From positions 1 through 25,686 of the forward strand of contig CAYLNH010000082.1 in NCBI GenBank assembly GCA_964384625.1: a stretch of DNA of 25,686 nt. Reading direction: 5' to 3'. Both the position numbers and the translations under genes were made by a program. How positions within the stretch are numbered: the stretch's first letter is position 1; the number at the start of each line of letters is the position of its first letter. This document shows positions 14,576 to 22,827 of this stretch, in pieces. The stretch is from CAYLNH01 sp964384625. Its GTDB lineage: Bacteria; Verrucomicrobiota; Lentisphaeria; JABSQK01. The notes beneath the pieces were generated by a model. The model was not told where the DNA came from. It was given only the letters and a program-made list of their open reading frames with translations, and searched no databases.

Positions 14576-15732
14576 TGGATGACGCGTCCCTTCCATTCGA
14601 TTTGGTTGGTTTTCTTCTTCCACAGGTTTCCCAGCAGCAGGGCTGCATGCATGGTGAAGCCGAACGGCAGGCACAGCAGATACGGCAGCGGCAGCCGCAA
14701 GGCTCGCACCGCGGCCCAGAAAAAGATACACAGGTTCGCCGTCGCCGCTGCGGCAAGCACGAGAGCAACCAGATGGTGTGTCGACGGGTTTGCCCGATAA
14801 AAGCCGGCGGTAACGACCGGCAGGGCCAACGGCACCCAGGCCAGCAACAGCGATCGGGCCGCCGCCACCAGTGAGCCGAACGCACTGCGATGGGCCATCA
14901 CGTCGCTCATGTTCTTCGAGAACCCGTGCCAGATCTGGTCGAAATTGCGGTACATCCGCGTCCGCATGATGTCGTCGCCGAAAGCCCAGCACAACCGTTT
15001 GCCGGCCTGTTTGACGACTCTGGCGAAGGCCAGGTCTTCCATAACCACGTCCTTGACGCTGTCGTGTCCACCGATTGCTTCATAGGCGCTGCGCCGGAAG
15101 AGCAGGAACTGGCCGTTGGCAATGGCCTCCGGCGCGTCCGGGTCGTTCGCCTTCCTGAAGTCCATAGACGATGCGATCGCCAGAAATATTCCCGGCAGCA
15201 GCGCGCGCTCGGTGAATGAGACCAGTTCCTGAAACGGATTGAACGAGAGCAGATCGGCCTTGTGATGCAAAGCATAACCAACGGCCGCACGCAGCAGTTC
15301 CGGTTCGGCATACGTATCGGCGTCCATGAAACAATACCAGTCGCCGTCGGCCCGGGTTGCTCCGGTGGCGCAGGCATTGCTTTTGCCGGTCCAGCCGTCG
15401 GTCAGCGGTCGGCCCTCCAACAGCTGCAGGTTCGGATGCGCCGCCTGCCGCGTTGCGACAATCTCGGCGGTGCGGTCTTCGGAATGGTCGTCGACGACGA
15501 TGACCGTGTAGCGGTCGGTCGGATAGGTCTGGTTGAGCAGTGATTCGACGGCGCGGCCGATGTTGTCTTCCTCGTTGCGCGCGGGGATGATCACACTGAC
15601 CCGCGGCCAGTCCGCCGGCGCCGGCGCGTCGTCCGCCGTGATCTGGTTCCGCGAGAAATACAAAGAGCCCATGATATAAAGGAACCAGCCGACGAACAAC
15701 ACCCAGATGATGACAACCACGAGAAGCGTCAA
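14572..15732 (-). CDS. Membrane family-2 glycosyltransferase
   Basis: A 386-residue membrane GT2 enzyme of the hopene-associated HpnB / CrtQ-like type. An N-terminal membrane helix (about 2-25) is followed by the GT-A domain: VSVIIPARNEEDNIGRAVESL, VIVVDDHSEDRTAEI, FMDADTY (the metal-binding DxD) and the later MEDLAFARVVKQAGKR. About three C-terminal membrane helices follow. The start is probably TTG 15732: an AGGAAA site lies about 8 nt upstream and a promoter at 15762-15789 places transcription start just before it. The open frame continues 71 codons further but would lie upstream of that promoter. It forms an operon with the START gene. The substrate, perhaps a polyisoprenoid or lipid acceptor, is inference. 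Confidence 0.87.
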   Translation of the reverse strand: MTLLVVVIIWVLFVGWFLYIMGSLYFSRNQITADDAPAPADWPRVSVIIPARNEEDNIGRAVESLLNQTYPTDRYTVIVVDDHSEDRTAEIVATRQAAHPNLQLLEGRPLTDGWTGKSNACATGATRADGDWYCFMDADTYAEPELLRAAVGYALHHKADLLSFNPFQELVSFTERALLPGIFLAIASSMDFRKANDPDAPEAIANGQFLLFRRSAYEAIGGHDSVKDVVMEDLAFARVVKQAGKRLCWAFGDDIMRTRMYRNFDQIWHGFSKNMSDVMAHRSAFGSLVAAARSLLLAWVPLALPVVTAGFYRANPSTHHLVALVLAAAATANLCIFFWAAVRALRLPLPYLLCLPFGFTMHAALLLGNLWKKKTNQIEWKGRVIQ

Positions 15733-15761
15733 TGTAACTTTTCCTTTGCCCGCATTGGTAT

Positions 15762-15789
15762 ATGATAACCGATCCGGGCATCGGATCAA
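15762..15789 (-). promoter_or_regulatory. Promoter of the glycosyltransferase-START operon
   Basis: On the minus strand TTGATC (15789-15784), a 16-bp spacer and TATCAT (15767-15762). Predicted start of transcription is about 23 nt before TTG 15732. The spacer contains a small palindrome CCGAT/ATCGG. Confidence 0.55.
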
Positions 15790-15855
15790 CTGCCGCGACG
15801 GCGGGTAACGCCGCCGGGTTGCACACCTGCGAACGCCACGCGCCAAGGCCAAGGT

Positions 15856-18138
15856 ATGGAACGGTTTCTGGTTTCGCCATTCTCGATCAACGTGCTGAGC
15901 GTGGTCATCCTGCTGCTGTTCCTGCTGTTCTTCTTGTCGCGGCACAGGCAGAAGTCAAAGGCGACCTGGTCGCTCATCCTGTTCCTGGCCGGCGTGACGC
16001 TGGTGTTTGCGGCGTTCGCCGTGATCTTCTCGACGCTGAACATGCTGCATGCCACGGTGGCCTGGAGCGTGCTCCATCTGTTCGTTTTCGCGTCGATCGC
16101 CATGGTCCAGTTCGCCTACCACTTCCCGGAAAACCTGCACCCGACGGAGTCCCGACGCGCTCTGGTGGTCTGCACCGTCGCGGCGGTCCTGATCTACCCC
16201 TGGTATCTCTTTCGCCTGACGCACCTGGAGCCGACCTACAACTTCGAAGGCTTCCTGTATGCCTACCTGAACACCCCGGAAGTCGGTATCGTCATCGGCC
16301 TCGAGATTGTCTGGATGATCGCGCTGTTCATCCGCAAAATGCTGGTCTGGACGCGCGACAGCGGCACGGCGCTCTGGCGGCGCCTGCTGCTGCCGGCGGA
16401 TCGCCGGGCCCGGGCCCTGCGCGACGTCATGCTTATCTTCGTGTCGCCCGCCGTCCTGGTGCTGGCGATTATCCTGGCTTACCTCGACATCGTCTCCTGG
16501 GGGGTGTTCGGCCATATCCTCGGTTCCGGCTTCATCGCCGTTGCCTTCGCCTTTATCGTCGTCTACATCAACAACAGCTCGGAACCGTCCTCATTGATGA
16601 TCAAACTGGTGGGCATCTCCCTGGGCACGGTATTCTTCGTTTTCGGCATCGCAGTCAACACCGCGATCGAAATCAAGGATCACGGCTACGACCGCGAACG
16701 TCGGCTCGAGATGGAGCAGTACGCCATTGCGATCACGGACAATGATTTCTCGCGGATTACCGGGCTGGTCTCGTACATCGCCGAAGTCGACAGCGGCAAG
16801 GTCCTGTTCAAACGGGATCCGTCACTTAATATGCCGACCGCCGACGGCACCCGGCCGCGGGACGACGGCAAGCGCTACTACCGCATGGCCTCAGCGCTGG
16901 ATCCCGAGGATTACTACCTCTGCTATCGGTTCCGCCCGGCGGCCGGCGACCGGTACGAGGTCGGCTACTCCTACATCGGCTACCGCCGTGAGCTGCGACG
17001 GGCCTGCCTGCCGCTGATCATCGCGCTGGCGGCCTCGGCGTTGTTCGTCGTCTGCGTCTTCCCCGCGTTCTTCAGTCGCTGTCTCGTGCGCCCCATGGAC
17101 CAGTTGCTCGACGGCGTCAGCAAAGTGAACGACGGCGACCTCAAAGTGCGCGTGCCGGTCCTGGTCGAGGACGAAATCGGCTTCCTCTCCGGGTCCTTCA
17201 ACCGCATGGTCGAATCCATCGACAAAGCCCGGACGGACCTGCAGGCAACCCTCGACCATCAGGTCCGCCTGACCAGATCCTACAGCTGGTTTGTGCCGGC
17301 CCAGTTCCTCGAGTTCCTCGACAAGGAGAACATCACCGAAATCCGCCTGGGAGATAATGTCCAGCGCGAAATGACACTGCTTTTCTCGGATATCCGGTCG
17401 TTCACCACGCTGTCGGAACAGATGTCGCCGCAGGAGAACTTCGATTTCATCAACCGCTACCTCCGACGCATCGGCCCGGTCGTGCGCGAAAACCGCGGGT
17501 TCATCGATAAGTACATGGGCGATGGCGTGATGGCGCTCTTCCCGCACACGGCGGACGACGCCGTGGCAACGGCGGTCCACATGCAGGTCGCCGTCGCCGG
17601 CTTCAATGCGGACCGGCAACTCGAAGGCAAACCGGCGATCCGCTTCGGGGTCGGAATTCACACCGGTTTGATGATGCTCGGCACTGTAGGCGAAGAGGAA
17701 CGCATGGACGGCACCGTGATCTCCGACGCCGTCAACCTGGCCTCACGGCTGGAGGGCCTGACCAAAGTCTACGGGGTCGTAACGATCATCAGCCGGAATA
17801 CCAAGGACGCCATGGCCCATGCCGATCGGTACCGCTATCGTTTCCTGGACACGGTGCGGGTCAAGGGCAAGAAAGACGAGATCGAGATCTACGAGGTCCT
17901 GTGCCCCGAACTGGTGCCCGAACAGCAGAACTGCCTGGACGTCATCGACACATTTGAGGCCGGCGTGGCGTTTTACCAGAACGGTGATTTCGCCGCTGCC
18001 CGCGACCGGTTTCAGGAGGTCCTGGACCGGTGTCCCGATGACCTGGCCGCCCAGGTCTATCGCCAGCGTTGCGACCACTTCGAAGCGTTCGGCACGCCCG
18101 ACAACTGGCAGGGCGTCACCGATTTCGACCATAAGTGA
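15856..18138 (+). CDS. Membrane-bound class III adenylate cyclase with HAMP domain
   Basis: A 760-residue sensor enzyme that makes cAMP from ATP. The N-terminal part (about 10-270) has around eight membrane helices. An extracytoplasmic loop (275-382), one more helix (384-405), a HAMP linker (406-458) and the cyclase domain (about 500-680) follow. Metal-binding Asp512 (LLFSDIRSF) and Asp556 (KYMGDGVM) are present, with Lys552 and Thr620 fitting adenine selection and Asn627/Arg631 in ISDAVNLASRLEG as transition-state residues. A short TPR-like tail lies at 695-735 (FYQNGDFAAARDRFQEVL). All catalytic residues look intact. Start ATG 15856 has a weak site. It is divergent from the glycosyltransferase operon. 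The cNMP-binding protein at 6356 is a candidate effector. Confidence 0.93.
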   Translation: MERFLVSPFSINVLSVVILLLFLLFFLSRHRQKSKATWSLILFLAGVTLVFAAFAVIFSTLNMLHATVAWSVLHLFVFASIAMVQFAYHFPENLHPTESRRALVVCTVAAVLIYPWYLFRLTHLEPTYNFEGFLYAYLNTPEVGIVIGLEIVWMIALFIRKMLVWTRDSGTALWRRLLLPADRRARALRDVMLIFVSPAVLVLAIILAYLDIVSWGVFGHILGSGFIAVAFAFIVVYINNSSEPSSLMIKLVGISLGTVFFVFGIAVNTAIEIKDHGYDRERRLEMEQYAIAITDNDFSRITGLVSYIAEVDSGKVLFKRDPSLNMPTADGTRPRDDGKRYYRMASALDPEDYYLCYRFRPAAGDRYEVGYSYIGYRRELRRACLPLIIALAASALFVVCVFPAFFSRCLVRPMDQLLDGVSKVNDGDLKVRVPVLVEDEIGFLSGSFNRMVESIDKARTDLQATLDHQVRLTRSYSWFVPAQFLEFLDKENITEIRLGDNVQREMTLLFSDIRSFTTLSEQMSPQENFDFINRYLRRIGPVVRENRGFIDKYMGDGVMALFPHTADDAVATAVHMQVAVAGFNADRQLEGKPAIRFGVGIHTGLMMLGTVGEEERMDGTVISDAVNLASRLEGLTKVYGVVTIISRNTKDAMAHADRYRYRFLDTVRVKGKKDEIEIYEVLCPELVPEQQNCLDVIDTFEAGVAFYQNGDFAAARDRFQEVLDRCPDDLAAQVYRQRCDHFEAFGTPDNWQGVTDFDHK

Positions 18139-18649
18139 GAGGCGTTGCAGAAATAGATCCGCATTTTGCCGGGAGCCATTTTGGCTCTTAGCAAGGCATG
18201 ACTGACGAGGACAGCCAGCTGTCTGAGGAAGGATTGACGATGCTGAGGAACGAAAGGGCTCCGGGTTCGGTTACAATTGCCCTGCACAAAATGTAAAACT
18301 GTTCTGAATCCGATCCGAAGCGAACCGCGATGGTGTCCGCAGTCCCCGCCGCCCCTGGTTCAGCCTGCCGTTGGACCCGCCTTGCCGGGCGGCTGTGCCA
18401 TCAAACGGCCCCTTGCCTGTCGACATGCTTTTCCGAAATCTGCCTTTCGTTCAGAAACCACCGGGCGCGGCAAAGGTGTGGCCGGTGAATCAGATGTTTG
18501 CCGCAACTCCACCGATTCCTGAACAGAGCATCAGTCCGTCTGTTCGCTGGCCACGTCAGGACAAGGGTCGAACAAGCCACCTTGCCCGGTTCCTTTTTCG
18601 CCTCCCGTCTGCAGTCGACCAATCCGGCGGCCGCAGTCCTGCCGGCGAG

Positions 18650-18747
18650 CCATGCAGCTGCACCCGCCGCGAAAAGATCCCCCGGCTGTGCCGGAGGAGT
18701 GCCGGCCTCCCGGCAGTTTCGCATTCGTTCGACCCTTCCGCCTCTGG
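18650..18747 (-). repeat. Dispersed repeat R3, copy b
   Basis: Minus-strand match to 10732-10831 (see R3 copy a). Within this copy are local hairpins CCGGC-TGT-GCCGG (about 18682-18694) and TGCCGG-CCTC-CCGGCA (18701-18716). It is longer than 1 kb away from any start codon and lies downstream of both flanking genes. Confidence 0.6.
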
Positions 18748-19049
18748 TTCCGAAAAGGGTAAAACATCTGCCGCTTTCCGGAGCAAAAGGCGGGGTTTGT
18801 AGTGTGCCGGTTGAACTGAAGGCGGAATAGATACTCCCCAGGCTGAGCTTGGGGTCTCTCCTCGGAGAGCATGAACACGATCGCGTACCCGTTTCGCACC
18901 GGCTGCAGCCAGTGTATCGTCCCATAAATCCGAGGCGTGATTCCGCGGCTCTTCGCGCTCTGCTTTGTTAGTCGCGAACCACGATATTCATATCACTTTG
19001 CCTCAACTGCCTGGCAGAGCATCGAAGATCCATCGTAATTACTTATGCT

Positions 19050-19063
19050 CCCGGATTTCCGGG
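19050..19063 (-). terminator. Possible terminator hairpin of the permease gene
   Basis: CCCGGA-AA-TCCGGG on the minus strand, about 10 nt after the stop codon. No T run follows, so it may only stabilise the 3' end. Confidence 0.35.
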
Positions 19064-19073
19064 ACGCGATATA

Positions 19074-21290
19074 CTAGGATTCCTTGAACAACTGGGTGAA
19101 GTCGATGTCGTTCGCGGCCATCACCAGGGCCAGCGGCGGCAGCCCTTCGGTGGATTGCAGCAACTGCTCGTAGTACTCACTGAAGGCTGCCGCGGATTCG
19201 TCAGCCGTCGGCGGGCGCATTCCAAGGAATACGATGTCGGCGGTGACGGAGTTCTCGCGGATGGTGTCGAAGATCGGTTTGTCCGCTTCGGTGACGACCT
19301 CCGCTGTTGCCTTCAGCCGCGCTCGCTTGATGAAGGCCTCCAACTGGTGGTCGGCGGAGTCGGATTTGGCCGGGTCGCGGACGATGGTCTTCAGATTGAG
19401 TTGGGCGTCGCGCCAGCCGGGGTTGCGCTTGAGCATGTAAGCCAACGCCAGCATCAGCCCTTCGTTATGGGCCATGCCGCCCCACCACAGGTCGATCTGC
19501 TCGCCTTTGTGCAGCCGACCCTCTTCTTCGTCGCTCTCGCGGACGATGATCAGATTCTGATCCTGCCGGTGGATGCGCAGCATGAGATCGACGAAGTCCA
19601 GATACTTATGCGGCTTCTCGGATTCGCCAAGCAGGATCGTGTTCGGCGTCAGCGGGCCGAAGCCGTACGTCTTGGTCAACATCTGCATGCCGACGATTGG
19701 TTTCTCGGCCGGATAGACCCGGACCAGGGCGGAGACGTCGCGTTTCTCGAGGTAGTCGGTGATCGTCTGTGTCATCGGCGCGATACGCTCCTGCGGAAAG
19801 GTCTGCGGCAGTACGGCGGCGATGGTCAGAAAACCGCGATGCTGCGACATGGCACTGGCCAGTTCGACCAGGTACCAGCGTTTGGTGGGAGACCCGGTCA
19901 AAACCAGGATGTTGGGTTTCCAGGTGCGTTCCTCCAGCGGATTCTTGGCCAGGGCGTGAATGGAAAACCGCGCCAGCATCATCATGATGCCGCTGCGGAT
20001 GTCGCCCCAGTGCGCCCGTAAGTTCCGCTGTTTGATGATGTAATAGACGGAAGCAATGACGATAGCCGCGATGAATGTGGAGGCTGCGTCAATCAGGAAC
20101 ATTGCCGCAAAGCAGCCGCAGGCGCCGATCAGTGAAAAAACCCAATGCACCCGGAATTTCGGCCGCCATGATGGCGGGCTGGCGAATTCCTCCAGCCCGG
20201 CACAGATGTTGAGCAGCCCGTAAGAGGTCAGGAAAAACATCGTCAGCAGGCCGGCGATAATATCGAGATTCCCCAGCAGAATGCCGGCCAATGCCACCGC
20301 AAACGAAATGCCGGTGGCAATCCGGGGATCATTGCCCTTGCCGAACCCACGCCCCACGAAATGCGGTACGACGCGGTCGTTGGCCAGTGCCTGCAGGGTA
20401 CGTGGCGCCCCAAGGATCGCACCCATCGCACTGGACAGCGATGCCGCCCAGACGCCGGCCACCACCACTTTCCCCCAACGCGCCATTTCCCGCATGATCA
20501 TCTTGTTCTCAATGAGCAATTGGCGGGCTTCTTTGTCAACGCCCAGAGTGAAGCTGAGGAACAGCGGGATCAGCATATAGACCGCGTAACCGGTGACAAC
20601 GGCACCGAGCGTACCGCGCGGCAGAGACTTGGCGGGGTCCTTCAGGTCGCCGGACATGGCAATGCCCGCTTCAATACCGGTTACTGCCGGGAAGAACACG
20701 GCGAACACCACCCAGAAGCCTTTGAACCCCTCGAAGTTCTTGGGGTCCACGGCGGGCATCGGATCCGGCGCGCCCCCGATAAACAGTGAACCCAGTGATA
20801 GAAAGATGATCGTCATCACGATCAACTGCGTGCGCAACGCCAGATCGGCTGAAATCCAAGCAATTGCAGCTACCACAATCAGCGTGATTACCCCGACTGT
20901 GCGGATGTTGACATCCGGAAAAATCTCAACCACGGATTCGGCAAAACCTGTGCAGTAGAAGGCAATTCCCAACGCCTGTGCCATGTAAAGCGGCAGGCCC
21001 ATCGCCGCACCGGCCTCGACGCCAAGGGTTCGAGAGATAACGAAGTACGCGCCGCCCCCGCGGATCCGCATGTTCGTGGCCAGCGCTGCCAGCGACAGGC
21101 CGGTCAGAAACGTGATGCTCGACGAGATCGTCACGACCACCATGGTCTTCACGAGACCGAGGTGGCCCAGCACCCAGCCGAAACGAAGGTACATCACAAC
21201 GCCCAGGATCGTCAGAATGCTGGGGGTGAAGACACCTTTGAACGTACCGAACTGGTAGCCCTGGGCGTTGTCTGCGCCGTTCTTGGCCAT
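19074..21290 (-). CDS. Cation-chloride cotransporter-like APC-superfamily permease
   Basis: A 738-residue transporter of the APC superfamily, close to bacterial members of the cation-chloride cotransporter (SLC12/Na-K-Cl) type. It opens with FGTFKGVFTPSILTILGVVMYLRFGWVLG (about 15-45), followed by SLAALATNMRIRGGGAYFVISR, a motif of this group, and about 12 membrane helices to residue 435. A soluble C-terminal domain of about 290 residues (PNILVLTGSP, LIIVRESDEEEG, ADIVFLGMRPPTADES) matches the cytosolic regulatory tail seen in CCC proteins. ATG 21290 follows GAGAG by 5-6 nt; a TTG four codons earlier is also possible. The ions transported cannot be read from sequence. A long palindrome-rich region lies upstream. 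Confidence 0.9.
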   Translation of the reverse strand: MAKNGADNAQGYQFGTFKGVFTPSILTILGVVMYLRFGWVLGHLGLVKTMVVVTISSSITFLTGLSLAALATNMRIRGGGAYFVISRTLGVEAGAAMGLPLYMAQALGIAFYCTGFAESVVEIFPDVNIRTVGVITLIVVAAIAWISADLALRTQLIVMTIIFLSLGSLFIGGAPDPMPAVDPKNFEGFKGFWVVFAVFFPAVTGIEAGIAMSGDLKDPAKSLPRGTLGAVVTGYAVYMLIPLFLSFTLGVDKEARQLLIENKMIMREMARWGKVVVAGVWAASLSSAMGAILGAPRTLQALANDRVVPHFVGRGFGKGNDPRIATGISFAVALAGILLGNLDIIAGLLTMFFLTSYGLLNICAGLEEFASPPSWRPKFRVHWVFSLIGACGCFAAMFLIDAASTFIAAIVIASVYYIIKQRNLRAHWGDIRSGIMMMLARFSIHALAKNPLEERTWKPNILVLTGSPTKRWYLVELASAMSQHRGFLTIAAVLPQTFPQERIAPMTQTITDYLEKRDVSALVRVYPAEKPIVGMQMLTKTYGFGPLTPNTILLGESEKPHKYLDFVDLMLRIHRQDQNLIIVRESDEEEGRLHKGEQIDLWWGGMAHNEGLMLALAYMLKRNPGWRDAQLNLKTIVRDPAKSDSADHQLEAFIKRARLKATAEVVTEADKPIFDTIRENSVTADIVFLGMRPPTADESAAAFSEYYEQLLQSTEGLPPLALVMAANDIDFTQLFKES

Positions 21291-21871
21291 GGCTGCTCTC
21301 AACTCGTTAAATCAGGCTCAGGAGAGAGGATGATGGGGGGGCTCTTCGAGCCTGAGCATGGGGGTGAATCACGGCCCCATACTCATACTTCGCACCCATG
21401 AACTTACAAGAGGACCACGGAAAGCCTTAAAGACCATTCGGGCGCCTAAGAATCACCGGGAAAGCCTTTCCGAACCCCGCCACATCGTCCTGCCCATGAC
21501 ACGCAAACCAGCCGGGACTCTGGACCTCAGTGGTTCAGCACACGTTCTTGGCAAATGGCGTTTGTCTTCGCAAGTGGCATGACGACCTTGGTCCGTACCC
21601 ATAACTGACCGAGTCGACGTCCATGTCTGCTTGTTCAGCCGGATTCGTCTGGGAAGGACAGTCCTTGTGTCGTGGGCATGCGAGATGTTCAAACACAAGG
21701 CCGTTCCTTCTTTTCCCCTGGCACACGGGCTCGAGATGGGGACAACGGCCGCACTGCCTGCCTGCCAGACCGCCCGCCAACTCACACTTTGCAAAGTGTG
21801 AGCCGATCCTTGGGCCGGGACAATGCCTGCGGTTGTGGTTGTGGCCTTGTCGGCTCCTGGTAGACGTGGCC

Positions 21872-22034
21872 TCGGATGGCGGCGGCAGCCTCCCTGCCTG
21901 CCGGCGGTGGAACGCTTGGCGACTCACATTTCCCAGGTGTGAGTCAATCTCGGGCTTTGGCTATCGAGGTCTGGTGATGGCCACCGCGGCCGCGCCGCCT
22001 GCCGACTCACACTTTGCAAAGTGTGAGTCGATCC
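21872..22034 (+). repeat. 163-bp direct repeat within the array, first copy
   Basis: Identical to 22164-22326 except one C/T at 21889, offset 292 bp. Each copy contains one wobble-type and one perfect palindrome. Confidence 0.9.
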
Positions 22035-22163
22035 CCGGCTCGAGATGATGGTGGCGGCTCTGCCTGCCGGCTCACACTTTGCAAAGTGTGAGCCGATCTT
22101 TGGCCTGGTGTAATGCCGACGGTCGATCCTTGGTGTGGCCTGGTGACTCTTGGCGGACGGGCT

Positions 22164-22326
22164 TCGGATGGCGGCGGCAGTCTCCCTGCCTGCCGGCGGT
22201 GGAACGCTTGGCGACTCACATTTCCCAGGTGTGAGTCAATCTCGGGCTTTGGCTATCGAGGTCTGGTGATGGCCACCGCGGCCGCGCCGCCTGCCGACTC
22301 ACACTTTGCAAAGTGTGAGTCGATCC
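22164..22326 (+). repeat. 163-bp direct repeat within the array, second copy
   Basis: Second copy of 21872-22034. Immediately after it, 22321-22375 repeats 21804-21858 exactly (55 bp) up to the N run. Confidence 0.9.
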
Positions 22327-22375
22327 TTGGGCCGGGACAATGCCTGCGGTTGTGGTTGTGGCCTTGTCGGCTCCT

Positions 22376-22475
22376 NNNNNNNNNNNNNNNNNNNNNNNNN
22401 NNNNNNNNNNNNNNNNNNNNNNNNNNNNNNNNNNNNNNNNNNNNNNNNNNNNNNNNNNNNNNNNNNNNNNNNNNN
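22376..22475. other. Scaffold gap of exactly 100 N
   Basis: The left flank equals 21804-21858 and the right flank 22476-22588 equals 21980-22092 apart from the last bases. The gap therefore falls inside a further copy of the array, probably unresolved because of the repeats; the corresponding sequence elsewhere is 121 bp long. Confidence 0.95.
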
Positions 22476-22767
22476 GCCACCGCGGCCGCGCCGCCTGCCG
22501 ACTCACACTTTGCAAAGTGTGAGTCGATCCCCGGCTCGAGATGATGGTGGCGGCTCTGCCTGCCGGCTCACACTTTGCAAAGTGTGAGTCGATCCCCAGG
22601 CTCGAGTTGGTGGCGCCGGCGGAACGCTTGGTGGCTCACACCTTGCATGGTGTGAGCCGGCTTTTGGTAATCGTGGTTGCGTGTGTTCAGGCGTAGTTGA
22701 GAAGTGAACCTGCTTCCGGCAAGACACGAAAAAATCTCCGCACCGCCGCCGAATGGCGCCGGGGGGA

Positions 22768-22795
22768 TTGCATCCGGGAACCACCATGATATAAG
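22768..22795 (+). promoter_or_regulatory. Promoter of the ArsR-family gene
   Basis: TTGCAT (22768-22773), a 16-bp spacer and TATAAG (22790-22795), 33 bp before the ATG. Good box matches and position. Confidence 0.6.
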
Positions 22796-22806
22796 TTGTA
22801 CATCTT
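22793..22806. promoter_or_regulatory. Candidate ArsR operator overlapping the promoter
   Basis: AAGTTGTACATCTT is symmetric at 12 of 14 positions and overlaps the -10 box and the predicted transcription start, the usual place for autorepression. Confidence 0.45.
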
Positions 22807-22827
22807 TCCAAACTCGGCGGAGGCAGG

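Larger units (their letters stand above)
18139..19073. other. Non-coding stretch after the cyclase gene
   Basis: No gene I can support. It holds repeat R3 copy b (18650-18747), a weak hairpin GAGCC-ATTT-TGGCTC just after the cyclase stop, two adjacent hairpins at 18836-18854 and 18856-18869, and a hairpin next to the permease stop at 19050-19063. Open frames of up to 174 codons on the minus strand have no ribosome site and look random in composition. It may contain decayed gene sequence. Confidence 0.55.
21781..22658. repeat. Array of nine extragenic palindromes
   Basis: Nine palindromes built on the arm CTCACACTTTG and its complement. Positions: 21781-21802, 21921-21945, 22003-22030, 22068-22095, 22213-22237, 22295-22322, 22499-22526, 22565-22590, 22633-22658. 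Centre spacings repeat as about 142, 84 and 65 bp. Variants: outer pair A-T (CGACTC..GAGTCG) or G-C (CGGCTC..GAGCCG), a wobble type with ATTT-CCC-AGGT centre (two copies), and a diverged last copy with ACCTTGCATGGT. Spacers repeat too, for example GGCTCGAG followed by ATG or TTG at 21729, 22038, 22533 and 22600. This is a REP/BIME-like intergenic array. No transposase is adjacent. Confidence 0.9.
21291..22827. other. Long non-coding region with palindrome array and scaffold gap
   Basis: Lies between the divergent permease and ArsR genes. 21291-21770 holds small inverted repeats (GCTCAGG / CCTGAGC near 21313-21357). 21781-22658 is the palindrome array with a 100-N gap. 22690-22827 is the ArsR promoter region. 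Open frames across the array change phase with each repeat (the 292-bp period is not a multiple of three), so they are not genes. Confidence 0.75.

Noticed and set aside
13458..14885. Minus-strand open frame spanning DUF116, START and glycosyltransferase genes
   Set aside because: Out of frame with all three recognisable proteins.
21623..22544. Open frames in the palindrome array with repeated peptides such as THTLQSVSR and DSHFAKCES
   Set aside because: The peptides appear in different frames because the DNA repeat period (292 bp) is not a multiple of three; no ribosome sites.
21781..22658. CRISPR array or integron attC array
   Set aside because: Repeats are palindromes with variable spacing of 65-142 bp and repeated spacers, with no cas genes, integrase or attC core sites.
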